Shown: positions 1 to 8,150 of the stretch, in pieces
Numbering within the stretch: the first letter of the stretch is position 1
Layout: each line of letters begins with the position of its first letter
Origin: Coriobacteriaceae bacterium
Lineage (GTDB): Bacteria; Actinomycetota; Coriobacteriia; Coriobacteriales; Coriobacteriaceae
NCBI GenBank assembly: GCA_902363875.1
Contig: CABJBO010000002.1
Location: 88,803 to 152,802 of the forward strand
DNA: 64,000 nt
Reading direction: 5' to 3'
Translations under genes and position numbers: made by a program
Notes under the pieces: generated by a model
Databases searched by the model: none
The model's input: the letters and a program-made list of their open reading frames with translations, nothing else
What the model was told of the DNA's origin: nothing

Positions 1-813
1 GGGTGATGCGACGCGGGCGGCAAATCCCGCCTCGGTTAGCTCGATGACCTCGGTAAACGTTGCATCGAAAAACTCCTCGGTTAGCAGGCGATACGGCGGA
101 TGATCGGGCTCGCCGGGGTTTTCGCGTACAATCTCGTGCATAACGCCAATGGTCTTGAGCACATACTCCTTATGGATGGGATACTGCCCAAAACGTGCCG
201 CAGCGGTATACAGACGATCGGTCGCACGCGGGATGGAAACAATGCCGAGCGTCTTACCAAACCAGTCAAAATCGCCCTGCTTTTTAATGCGGAATTCCTC
301 GCACGGCTTGCCGCCGTGCGCCTCCAGGTACTGATTCACGCGCGTATTCCATACGGTATCGGCCACCAGATGCGACCAGACGCCCAGCGTTAAATCGAGC
401 AGCGACTGCGCCACATCTTCGGACGCAAGCGAGAACTCACAGGCGCCGGGACCGGCAACCGGCTCGGCATCCTTGTAGCGCTGGGGATAGTGCACGCGGT
501 TCAGTCGCTCGCGCTCCTCGATAATCGAGGTCGCCGCGGCTGGCGCACCGGTGGGCGAACTTTTAAGCAGCGGCGTCACATAGGTATCCCAGAACTCGTG
601 CTCGCGTGGTTTGGGGATAGGCTCGGGCTTAGCAAAGTGCGTGATGCGGTACGGGATGGGATCGGCAATGCCGGGAACCATGTAGCCCACAAAGATGTCC
701 GGAACCACGCAGCCAAACAAAAAGGCATTGCGGTCGCGCACGCTATCGGCAAGCACGCTAGCACGTGTCAGCAAGCGCTCCGTTTGAGCGATATGAATGT
801 TCCAGCTTGGCAT
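1..813 (-). CDS. Zinc-dependent phospholipase C-like protein (3' end cut by window edge)
   Basis: An open frame of 271 codons runs from an ATG at 813 off the left edge of the window. The ATG follows a GGGGGTGG ribosome-binding site. The N-terminus, MPSWNIHIAQTERLL, and the scattered His and Asp residues (a DIF motif near residue 40, WSHLVADTVWN near residue 170) resemble the zinc-dependent phospholipase C family (Zn_dep_PLPC), small all-helical hydrolases or hydrolase-like proteins. No signal peptide is visible, so it is probably cytosolic and its substrate is unknown. Its C-terminus is not in the window. It lies downstream of the nickel transporter on the same strand, with an 80-base gap. 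The family call is by motif recall and not by search. Confidence 0.7.
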   Translation of the reverse strand, partial: MPSWNIHIAQTERLLTRASVLADSVRDRNAFLFGCVVPDIFVGYMVPGIADPIPYRITHFAKPEPIPKPREHEFWDTYVTPLLKSSPTGAPAAATSIIEERERLNRVHYPQRYKDAEPVAGPGACEFSLASEDVAQSLLDLTLGVWSHLVADTVWNTRVNQYLEAHGGKPCEEFRIKKQGDFDWFGKTLGIVSIPRATDRLYTAAARFGQYPIHKEYVLKTIGVMHEIVRENPGEPDHPPYRLLTEEFFDATFTEVIELTEAGFAARVASP

Positions 814-893
814 AGCCACCCCCATAAAAAACCTGGATAACTATACCATCACGGCAAAGCCGCGCGGGCGGCTACGCATCCTCTACGCAGCAA

Positions 894-1661
894 CTATTCC
901 GCAGCACCGCTCTCGGTTCCATACGACGGCGAAGGCGCCTCGACCACATGGTGATATCGATCGATATAGATGGCACGGGCCCCCAAGCGGCGCACCAAAT
1001 CTTGATGGTGCGTACTCATCAAAACCGTCTTACCGGCAGCAACGTAGGCCAGCAAAAAGTTGACTACGATGTCGCACGAGTCCTCATCGAGCCCGTTGGT
1101 GGGCTCATCGAGCACTAGGATATCGGGGTTCATCGATACGACTGCCGCCAGCGCAACGCGCTTCTTTTGCCCGCCCGAAAGCTGATAGGGCGAGGCATCG
1201 ACCAGATCGGCAACCTGGAACAGCTCCATGGCATCGCGGACGCGGCGCTCGATCTCGTCTGTCGGCAGCCCCATCTGCGCGGGACCAAAAGCAACTTCCT
1301 CGCCCACCGTGGCACAGAACAGCTGGGCGTCGGCATTCTGGAACACAAAGCCCACGCGCTGATGAAAACGCTGAGCGGCTGCGGAATCCTTGAGATATGC
1401 CGCATCGACCACGCGCCCATCGAACAGGTACGCACCCGCGTCCGTGAGCTCAAGGCCGTTAATAAGGCGCATGATCGTCGTCTTGCCACAACCGTTAGGA
1501 CCAAGCAGGGCAACGAGTTCACCACGATCGACCTGCAGCGAAACGCCGTCGACCACCGTATGCCCCGTATATGAGAACACCACGTTGCGCAGCTCGATGA
1601 GCGGCGCGGCCTCGCCGCCCGCACCGTTCGTGCCCACCGCACTATTCATATCGATCGTCAA
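894..1661 (-). CDS. ECF transporter ATPase (A component, nickel/cobalt type)
   Basis: ATP-binding subunit that drives the membrane components encoded just upstream. From the proposed start, the Walker A motif GPNGCGKTT is at about residues 54-62, the Q-loop Gln near 108, the signature LSGGQ at 161-165, and Walker B ILVLDEP near 181-187. This is a complete single-domain ABC ATPase of the CbiO/NikO type. The start is a judgement: a TTG at 1661 has a well-spaced GGGAAGGG seven bases upstream, while in-frame ATGs at 1685 and 1649 lack a properly spaced site. It begins about 46 bases after the T-component stop, so the three genes read as one operon. Confidence 0.9.
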   Translation of the reverse strand: MTIDMNSAVGTNGAGGEAAPLIELRNVVFSYTGHTVVDGVSLQVDRGELVALLGPNGCGKTTIMRLINGLELTDAGAYLFDGRVVDAAYLKDSAAAQRFHQRVGFVFQNADAQLFCATVGEEVAFGPAQMGLPTDEIERRVRDAMELFQVADLVDASPYQLSGGQKKRVALAAVVSMNPDILVLDEPTNGLDEDSCDIVVNFLLAYVAAGKTVLMSTHHQDLVRRLGARAIYIDRYHHVVEAPSPSYGTESGAAE

Positions 1662-1707
1662 AACGTCGCCCTTCCCTATTTGCATCCCCAGCAAGAACCA
1701 GCAGCGC

Positions 1708-2544
1708 CTACAGCACGGCGCACAACACTGCCAGCAGTGCCACGCCGGCCGCATAGACCGCATCGCGCCAGCCAAACCCGGCGCGCGCGGGCGCCGGATA
1801 CGCACCGGCAAAGCCGCGGCAAAGCATAGCCTCGTCCATCGCGTGGCTACATTCCATCGCCTTGATAAACGTCATGCCCATGATACCCGCCAGCGAGTCG
1901 GTGCGCGAAAAACCCGCAGGCGCACGACCCACGCTGCGCAGCATGACCGATTCGCACAGATCGTGCGCCGTGCGTCCCAGCACCTCGATATGCTTGAGCG
2001 CCATATCGAAAGTAAAGATGCCCTCGTCGGGCAGGTGCAACATTTTGAGCGCCGCCGACATGCGGCTCCAGGTAAGCGTCCATGAAACGCCCAGCACAAG
2101 CGACACATTAATGAACGTCTTGAGCGCAATCTTGAGCATGGCGCCCGTGGCAGACGCGCCCAGCAGCAGGGCAGGTAGTGCCAAAACCACCGCGAGCCCC
2201 GCAGCGCCAAGTGCCGGCACAAAGGTTGCCCGCAGCCCGCGTACGGGGCGCACGGCAACGAGCACCAGCGCGATAGCCGCCATCAACATCAGATACAGCG
2301 GGCTTTGCGTCAGGCACACGCACAGAACGCAGACGAACATCCCCACCAGGCGCACCGGAGCCGAAACGCAAGAAAGGGCGCGGTCGACCATCGACCCGCC
2401 CTCGTGCGCGCCTCCACCCAGGCGAACCCGCTCAAGCAGACTCGCCAGGTGTAGGACATTCTTTTGCATCACACGATGCCGAGCCCCCGCGGGCTCGTAT
2501 CGCTGCTCGACCGTAAGCCAGCTAGGCAGCTCGGCTATTGCCAT
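1708..2544 (-). CDS. ECF transporter T component (CbiQ/NikQ family)
   Basis: Integral membrane scaffold of an energy-coupling-factor transporter, coupling the ATPase to the substrate-binding M protein. The protein is about 278 residues with several hydrophobic segments (around residues 65-150 and at the extreme C-terminus). It carries the CbiQ-type cytoplasmic coupling region, including an MLRSVGR segment and a MLCRGF segment corresponding to the A-R-G type motifs. The ATG at 2544 is preferred over one six bases upstream because an AAGGAAA site sits at usable spacing. Its 5' end overlaps the M-component stop by 23 bases, indicating translational coupling. Confidence 0.88.
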   Translation of the reverse strand: MAIAELPSWLTVEQRYEPAGARHRVMQKNVLHLASLLERVRLGGGAHEGGSMVDRALSCVSAPVRLVGMFVCVLCVCLTQSPLYLMLMAAIALVLVAVRPVRGLRATFVPALGAAGLAVVLALPALLLGASATGAMLKIALKTFINVSLVLGVSWTLTWSRMSAALKMLHLPDEGIFTFDMALKHIEVLGRTAHDLCESVMLRSVGRAPAGFSRTDSLAGIMGMTFIKAMECSHAMDEAMLCRGFAGAYPAPARAGFGWRDAVYAAGVALLAVLCAVL

Positions 2545-3604
2545 GAGCACCGCTTTCCTTGACCGTCAGCGAGACCAGGCGGAATGCGATGGTCAGCACC
2601 GCCACGCCAATCACGCCCGAGAGGATATACATGGCAGCCTGGCCGGCAAAGCCAAGACCCTGCTCCTCGGAATAGGCCTGCAGATAATCGCCCGTGGGCA
2701 GGGCGTCGGCAAAGGTCGGGGTATCGAGGCCGACCGAAGCCTGCAGGCTGTCGTCGCCAGCCTCCTGAACGGCGGTCGCGGCGCCCTCGGCGTCCCACTC
2801 ACCCCAGGCGTCACCGGTGGCGAGCAAGCCGAGCGGCGTAGCCACGACAAGCACGGCGACCAGAATGAGCGTGGGAATCAGGGAAGTCTTCTTGGCGGTA
2901 CCATCGGCGGCAAGCTGGCCATCGGCGGCTTCGGGGCCGACGATAATGCTCGGCGCCGTCTTCTTAATGAAGCCGTAGATGGCGGCCGTCGCCACGCCCT
3001 CGATCACGCCGGCAACCAGCATATGCGGGATCAACATGGCCGGAATAGCCACGGACAGCGGGAAGGGGCAGTACAGAGGGGCGCCCGAAGCGTTGGTGAA
3101 GAGCATCGGCTGAATACCAAACTCGATTGCCGCGCACAGGGCCGCCAGGCACAGGCCGACCCAACCGCTCACGATGGCAGAAACCGAGGTGCCCCAGCTC
3201 TTGTCGTGCAGACGGCTGTTGAGCGCACGGAACACGATAGCAGCGACAAACGGCAGCACAAAGGCCATGTTAAAGCAGTTGGCGCCAAACGACAGAACGC
3301 CGCCGTCGCCAAACAGCAGCGCCTGCAGCGCCAGAGCGACCGAGACAGCGATAGCCGCGGCCTCGGGGCCCAGCAGCAGCGCGATGAGTGCGCCGCCGAC
3401 GGCGTGACCAGTGGTACCGCCGGGCAGCGGAACGTTGAACATCATGAGCAAGAAGGAGAATGCGGCGCAGATGCCCAGGAACGCCATATGCTCGCGATCG
3501 AGCGTGGCGCGCACCTTTTTGATGCAGTGAACCCATACGGGCACCATCGCCACCGCCATAACGGCATCGGTCTGCGGGGACAGATAATTATCGGGAATAT
3601 GCAT
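2522..3604 (-). CDS. Nickel/cobalt ECF transporter substrate-specific protein, M component fused to an N-like (PDGLE) domain
   Basis: Metal-recognising membrane protein. The mature N-terminus must be MHIPDNYL: in this family Met1, His2 and the free amino group bind the metal, so the ATG at 3604 (site GAGAGGG) is chosen over an in-frame ATG four codons upstream. About 220 residues of CbiM/NikM membrane domain (GGTTGHAVGGALIALLLGP) are followed by a C-terminal region with one extracytoplasmic loop between two membrane segments, like the separate CbiN/PDGLE subunit. The MHIPD start is NikM-like, whereas cobalt CbiM proteins usually begin MHIMEG. With the NikR-type operator upstream, nickel is the better guess. 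Confidence 0.88.
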   Translation of the reverse strand: MHIPDNYLSPQTDAVMAVAMVPVWVHCIKKVRATLDREHMAFLGICAAFSFLLMMFNVPLPGGTTGHAVGGALIALLLGPEAAAIAVSVALALQALLFGDGGVLSFGANCFNMAFVLPFVAAIVFRALNSRLHDKSWGTSVSAIVSGWVGLCLAALCAAIEFGIQPMLFTNASGAPLYCPFPLSVAIPAMLIPHMLVAGVIEGVATAAIYGFIKKTAPSIIVGPEAADGQLAADGTAKKTSLIPTLILVAVLVVATPLGLLATGDAWGEWDAEGAATAVQEAGDDSLQASVGLDTPTFADALPTGDYLQAYSEEQGLGFAGQAAMYILSGVIGVAVLTIAFRLVSLTVKESGAHGNSRAA

Positions 3605-3628
3605 GAGCCCTCTCAATCAGAACGTTGT

Positions 3629-3656
3629 GTGTTACGTTTCCAACAATCCGTAACAC
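3629..3656. promoter_or_regulatory. Perfect palindrome upstream of the metal transporter, NikR-type operator
   Basis: GTGTTACG, twelve bases, then CGTAACAC lie 25 bases upstream of the transporter start codon. The half-sites and spacing (GTGTTAC-N14-GTAACAC) match the operator type described for NikR of Geobacter uraniireducens. Seen: the perfect dyad and its position. Inferred: nickel-dependent repression of the ECF operon. No nikR gene is in this window. Confidence 0.6.
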
Positions 3657-3823
3657 CGACTCTGCATACTAACAAAAAGGCGCACCGCCCACAACGCAGC
3701 ACGCCCTTGCAATACGTACGTTATTAGCCCAGGTCCACGCACCGCCCAATAAAGGGCCCATGCACTCCCAACTTTCCGGTCACCCGGAAGAAGGTGCGAT
3801 CCGCTCGCAACAAGGTTAACGCA

Positions 3824-3918
3824 GGAACCCGCCCCCGAGAGGGGTTTTCTAAGGCAACATCCCGCAGCCGCGAAGTGGCGAGGACGTTGCCGTGAAAACC
3901 CCGCAGGGGGCGGGTTCC
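3824..3918 (-). repeat. Long hairpin directly after pheT, with inner stem and C/G-rich apical loop
   Basis: Thirteen bases after the pheT stop codon begins an arm reading GGAACCCGCCCCC, then GGGTTTTC, closed by its complement 70 bases later. Inside is a second stem, GGCAAC with GTTGCC, and an apical stretch containing CACTTCGCGGCTGCGGG. It may act as a transcription terminator or 3' stabiliser. Its layout resembles the elements after the genes at 60395 and 61299. The rest of the 3657-3930 gap shows a small TTCCGG/CCGGAA hairpin near 3775 and no gene. Confidence 0.65.
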
Positions 3919-3930
3919 GAACAGCAAAGA

Positions 3931-6384
3931 TTACGAGCGGACTTCGCCGTTTACGCCCTTGCACACCTTGGTGACGATCTTCTGGTGCGCTTTCTCGACC
4001 TCTTCGCTGGTGAGCGTGTGGTCGTCGGAGCGATACGTAAGCGCAAAGGCCATGGACTTTTTGCCCGCTCCGATGCGGATGGGATCGCGGTAGACGTCGA
4101 ACAGGCGCACGCCCTCGAGCAACTTACCGCCGGCGCTCGTAATGCGGCGCTCAAGATCCTCACAGGTCACGGAGTTGTCGACCACAATGGCAAGGTCATG
4201 CTCAACAGCCGGGTACTGCGAGAACTCGCGATAGTTCTCCTGGTTGCGGGCGCCCTTGATCAGCTTGTCCAAGTCGAGCTCAAAGGCAACGACGACCTCA
4301 TCGATGCCCATCGCTTCGCGCGCCTCGGGGTGAATCTCGCCGACCCAGCCCAGCACGGTTCCGCCGGACAGAACCTCGGCCGCACGACCCGGCTGCAAGA
4401 AAGCGTAGCCCTCGCCCTCGACGGGACGGAAGCGAACCTTCTCGATGCGCAGCTGGGCGAGCAGCTCCTCGACAATGCCCTTGCCAAAGAAGAAGCGCAG
4501 CTTGCGGTACTTCATGTTCCAGGACTGCTCGCTCCACTGGCCCGAGAGCACGCCCGCCACGGACTTGGTCTCCTTGGGCAGGCTGGCGTTCTCGCGACCG
4601 TGGAACAGGTTGCCGACCTCGTACAGGTGCACGTTGGGCGTACCGTGCGCCTCGTTGTAGGCCACGGACTGCAGCAGGCCCGGCAGCAGCGAACGACGCA
4701 TCTCGGTCTGCTCGGCCACCAGCGGGTTCATGAGCACCACGGGGCAGCCGCGGCCTTCGGTGGACATGCCAATCTTCTCCAGGTCGCCCGGGGCGGCAAA
4801 GCCAAAGGTCGTGGTCTCGTTGAGGCCACAGGCGCGCAGGATCTCGCCGACCTTGCGGGTAAGCTTCTGCTCGCGCGTCAGGCCGCCGATGTGGTTCTTG
4901 GCAGCCGGAATGGTCGCCGTGACGCGGCCCATGCCCCATAGGCGCAGGACCTCCTCGATCAGGTCGATCTCACGCGGCAGGTCGGGACGGAAGCTCGGCG
5001 GCGTGACCATGAAGTCCTCACCGTCGCGCTCGACGGTGCAGCCCAGACGGGTGAGCGAACGCTCGATAAAGTCGGGCTCGATGTCGGCACCGCAGATGGC
5101 GTGCACACGGGCCAGGCGCAGCTTAATGCTGTCGATGGTCTTGGGCGCGGGGAAAACGTCGACATAGCCGGGAGCAACCTCGCCGCCGGCGATCTCTTCG
5201 ATGAGCGCGCAGGTAACGTTGGCGACATCCACGCAGCCGGTCTCGTCAACCTGGCGCTCAAAGCGAATGGAGGCGTCGGAGATCAGCGACAGGTCACGGC
5301 TGGTGTGCGAGGTGCGGCCGGCGTTGAAGCAGGCGCTCTCGACCATCACGTCAACGGTATCGTCCTCGATCTCGGAATCCATGCCACCCATAACGCCGGC
5401 CAGCGCCACGGGACGCTCGCCGTCGGTGATGAGGCCCATGCCGGCGTCGAGCACACGCTCCTCGCCATCGAGCGTCGTGAACTTCTCGTCCTGCTGGGCG
5501 GCGCGAACCACCACGCGACGGTGGCCATCGCGCTCGGCAAAGGTGTCGAGGTCAAAGGCGTGCAGCGGCTGGCCGGTGAGCATCATCACGTAGTTGGTGA
5601 TGTCGACGATGTTGTTGTGCGGGCGCACGCCCAGGGCGTTGAGGCGCTTGACCATCCAGTCGGGCGACGGGCCGACCTTGACGTTGCGCACGATGCGGGC
5701 AACGTAGCGGTCACACAGGCCCTCGTCGGCAATCTCGACCGAAAGCTCGTCGTCGGTCGCACGGCCGGTCTCCGCCTTGATGGCGGGCAGCTCCACATGG
5801 AAATCGCGGTCGAAAATGGCACCGGTCTCGCGGGCCATGCCGATCATGGACAGGCAGTCGGGGCGGTTGGGCGTGATCTCACAGTCGAGCACGGTGTCGC
5901 TCGAGCCCACATACTCGGCAAACGGCATACCGCAGGGCGTGTCCTCGGGCAGAATCATGATGCCGGAGTGGTCGCCACCCAGCCCGAGCTCGCGCGCGGA
6001 GCAGTTCATGCCCATGGACACAACGCCGCGAAGCTTGCTCTTCTTGATCTTGACGTCGCCGGGCAGGACAGCGCCGATCATGGCCGTGACGATGTGGTCG
6101 CCGGCCTTGAAGTTCTGCGCGCCGCAGACGATCTGCAGCGGAGCGGGATTGCCGTCAGCGTCAAGGTTCTTGTCACCCACGTCGACCGAGCACACATACA
6201 TATGGTCGCTATCGGGGTGCGGGGTTTTGGTGAGCACCTGAGCGGTCACCACGTGGTCGAAGGACTCGCCCACGGTGTCGATCGCCTCGACCTCGGTGCC
6301 GGTACGGATATATTCGTCCGAAAGGGTCTTGGGATCCTCCGGAATATCGATCATGGTCTTGAGCCAGTCGTAAGAAACACGCAT
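3931..6384 (-). CDS. pheT: Phenylalanine--tRNA ligase beta subunit
   Basis: Non-catalytic but essential half of the alpha2-beta2 enzyme that charges tRNA-Phe. At 817 residues it has the full bacterial length. In order it shows the N-terminal MRVSYDWLK start, an EMAP/OB-type tRNA-binding domain (VLTKTPHPDSDHMYVC, about residues 50-65), the B3/B4 editing region, a B5 domain, the class II-like core, and a C-terminal FDX-ACB anticodon-binding domain starting near FSQYPAVEHDLAIVVD. It follows pheS on the same strand after a 184-base gap and is presumably under the same T-box. The ATG has an AAAGGAG site. Confidence 0.97.
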   Translation of the reverse strand: MRVSYDWLKTMIDIPEDPKTLSDEYIRTGTEVEAIDTVGESFDHVVTAQVLTKTPHPDSDHMYVCSVDVGDKNLDADGNPAPLQIVCGAQNFKAGDHIVTAMIGAVLPGDVKIKKSKLRGVVSMGMNCSARELGLGGDHSGIMILPEDTPCGMPFAEYVGSSDTVLDCEITPNRPDCLSMIGMARETGAIFDRDFHVELPAIKAETGRATDDELSVEIADEGLCDRYVARIVRNVKVGPSPDWMVKRLNALGVRPHNNIVDITNYVMMLTGQPLHAFDLDTFAERDGHRRVVVRAAQQDEKFTTLDGEERVLDAGMGLITDGERPVALAGVMGGMDSEIEDDTVDVMVESACFNAGRTSHTSRDLSLISDASIRFERQVDETGCVDVANVTCALIEEIAGGEVAPGYVDVFPAPKTIDSIKLRLARVHAICGADIEPDFIERSLTRLGCTVERDGEDFMVTPPSFRPDLPREIDLIEEVLRLWGMGRVTATIPAAKNHIGGLTREQKLTRKVGEILRACGLNETTTFGFAAPGDLEKIGMSTEGRGCPVVLMNPLVAEQTEMRRSLLPGLLQSVAYNEAHGTPNVHLYEVGNLFHGRENASLPKETKSVAGVLSGQWSEQSWNMKYRKLRFFFGKGIVEELLAQLRIEKVRFRPVEGEGYAFLQPGRAAEVLSGGTVLGWVGEIHPEAREAMGIDEVVVAFELDLDKLIKGARNQENYREFSQYPAVEHDLAIVVDNSVTCEDLERRITSAGGKLLEGVRLFDVYRDPIRIGAGKKSMAFALTYRSDDHTLTSEEVEKAHQKIVTKVCKGVNGEVRS

Positions 6385-6568
6385 CTAGCTCTCCTTTCAT
6401 ACTGAAAGCCTGCGAAGAGATGCAGGTGGAAACTTCAACTTTGTGAACATTCCTTACAAAGCGAGGGTTGTCCAAGTGCGGCAGATCGGCCCGAAAGAGG
6501 AGTGCCGCGTACTTTGGTACGCAAGCGACGAATGAGCGCCGAGGTGCCGTGCTTGGGCAAGCCGCAGC
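6385..6568 (-). repeat. pheS-pheT spacer with small palindromes
   Basis: This 184-base gap separates pheS from pheT. It contains a perfect 16-base palindromic hairpin, GCGTACTTTGGTACGC, at 6507-6522, and flanking complementary stretches (TGCGGCA near 6479, TGCCGC near 6503). The arrangement just after the pheS stop resembles the paired-stem elements seen after other minus-strand genes in this window, but the loop is not clearly the same. No gene is visible. Confidence 0.4.
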
Positions 6569-7645
6569 CTAGAACTGATTCAAGAAACGCATATCGCCTG
6601 TCATGAGCGTTCTGAGGTCCGGCAGGTCGTAGCGCAGTGCCGCGACGCGCTCGGCGCCAATACCAAAGGCGAAGCCGGTGTACTTCTCGGGGTCGATGCC
6701 GCAGTTGATCAGGACGTTGGGGTCGACCATGCCGCAGCCCAGGATCTCGATCCAGCCGCTGTGCTTGCAGAAGTTGCAGCCCTTGCCGCCGCAGACGTGG
6801 CAGCTTACGTCCACCTCGCAGCTGGGCTCGGTGAAGGGGAAGAAGTGCGGGCGGTAACGCGTCTTGCGGTCCTCGCCAAACATGCACTTAACAAAGTAGT
6901 CGAGCGTGCCCTTAAGGTCGCCAAAGGTGATGCCCTCGTCGACGACCAGGCCCTCGATCTGGTTGAACTGCGGCAGGTGGCAGGCGTCGGCCGTGTCGGG
7001 ACGGTAGACGGTGCCCGGGCAGATCATGTAGATGGGCGGCTTTTGCGACTCCATGGTGTGAATCTGCACGCCCGAGGTCTGGGTGCGCAGGAGCACGTCG
7101 GACTCGCCATGGGCGTGGGCCTCGGGGTGTGCGACGCTGCCGGGGTTGTTGTCGACCACATAGAACGTGTCGCGAGCCGAGCGGCTCGGGTGATCCATGG
7201 GGGCGTTGAGCGCGGTGAAGTTGTAGTAGGAGGTGTCGACCATGGGGCCGGACTCGACGGTGTAGCCGATGCCGCAGAAGATGTCCTCGGCCTCCTCGAT
7301 GATCTGCTTGATCAGGTGCTGGTGACCGATCTGCGGACGGATACCCGGCAGCGTGATGTCGACGGCCTCGTGCTCCAGTGCGTGCCTGAGGGCGGCGGCC
7401 TTCATCTCGGTGTTGCGCTCGTCGAGCATGCCCTCGATCAGCTGGCGCATCTCGTTGGCGCGCTTACCCATCACGGGACGATCCTCGGGGGCGAGCTTGC
7501 CCATCATGCGCATCAGGCCGGTAATGCGACCCTTGCGGCCGAGCAGCTCAACGCGCGCAGCCTCGAGCTTGGCGGCGTCGTCGGCGCCTGCGACGAGCTC
7601 CTTGGCCTCTTCCTCGAGTTTGACCAGATCATCAATCAGACTCAT
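6569..7645 (-). CDS. pheS: Phenylalanine--tRNA ligase alpha subunit
   Basis: Catalytic subunit of PheRS: forms phenylalanyl-adenylate and transfers Phe to its tRNA with the beta subunit. The protein is 358 residues, normal for the family. An N-terminal coiled-coil (residues 1-80) is followed by the class II core with MDHPSRSARDTFYV, motif 2 around FRPDTADACHLPQFNQIEG, and motif 3 GFAFGIGAERVAALRY near the C-terminus. A CHVCGGKGC segment is seen in a variable loop. The start MSLIDDLVKLEEEAK at 7645 follows GGGAAG; upstream in-frame codons fall in the T-box leader and are rejected. Confidence 0.97.
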   Translation of the reverse strand: MSLIDDLVKLEEEAKELVAGADDAAKLEAARVELLGRKGRITGLMRMMGKLAPEDRPVMGKRANEMRQLIEGMLDERNTEMKAAALRHALEHEAVDITLPGIRPQIGHQHLIKQIIEEAEDIFCGIGYTVESGPMVDTSYYNFTALNAPMDHPSRSARDTFYVVDNNPGSVAHPEAHAHGESDVLLRTQTSGVQIHTMESQKPPIYMICPGTVYRPDTADACHLPQFNQIEGLVVDEGITFGDLKGTLDYFVKCMFGEDRKTRYRPHFFPFTEPSCEVDVSCHVCGGKGCNFCKHSGWIEILGCGMVDPNVLINCGIDPEKYTGFAFGIGAERVAALRYDLPDLRTLMTGDMRFLNQF

Positions 7646-7728
7646 GTCTTCCCTTTCGTCTCTCGCGCTCCCCGCTCGCCGGGACGACTGCCGCCGCCCA
7701 GCGTTGCGAAAACGCGGCCCGGTTCGGT

Positions 7729-8020
7729 AACAAAAAACCGCCCTCGGGCATGTGCATTGCCCAAGGACGGTTGAATTCCGCGGTACCACCTTGTTTGACC
7801 CGGCGGATGTCTGGCCCGCCGTGCCCACTCTGCGCCCCTTATCGCGAGGCTCACGGCTTCCCTACTGGGGCTTCGCCGCCGCTAGCCGCGCGCCCGTTGA
7901 GGTCGCTGCTCGGGAGTGAACGCTTGGCCCTTGCCACCGCAGGAAGGCTTGCAGCCCATGACCTTCCCTCTCTTGCCGGCGACGCGGCGGGCAAAACCCT
8001 CTCCGTCAACGCATTGGGCT
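7729..8020 (-). promoter_or_regulatory. T-box leader of pheST
   Basis: Reading the minus strand, the T-box sequence AAGGTGGTACCGCGG is at about 7779-7793. It is followed by a rho-independent terminator (GCCCGAGGGCGG arm, then T6) at 7730-7772. Upstream lie paired stems and an AGAGAGGG-type stem I region near 7965-7975. This is the standard architecture in which uncharged tRNA reads through by stabilising an antiterminator. The specifier codon should be UUC; a UUC is seen near 7915 but I could not fold stem I well enough to assign it. The leader fills most of the 505-base gap between pheS and the divergent carboxypeptidase gene. Confidence 0.88.
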
Positions 8021-8150
8021 ATAGGATAACACATTTCGCGAGCACATCGCCGCGTTCCGTTTTGTTCGCACTGGGTACAAGGCAGGTAGCTGTGCAAACT
8101 GGCCGTGCACCCGCCTGCGGCGCTCGGCCTGCGAGATCAAGGATATAGGT

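Noticed and set aside
3605..3930. Cobalamin riboswitch upstream of the ECF transporter
   Set aside because: No conserved B12-box sequence or matching stems were seen. The short NikR-type dyad explains the region better.
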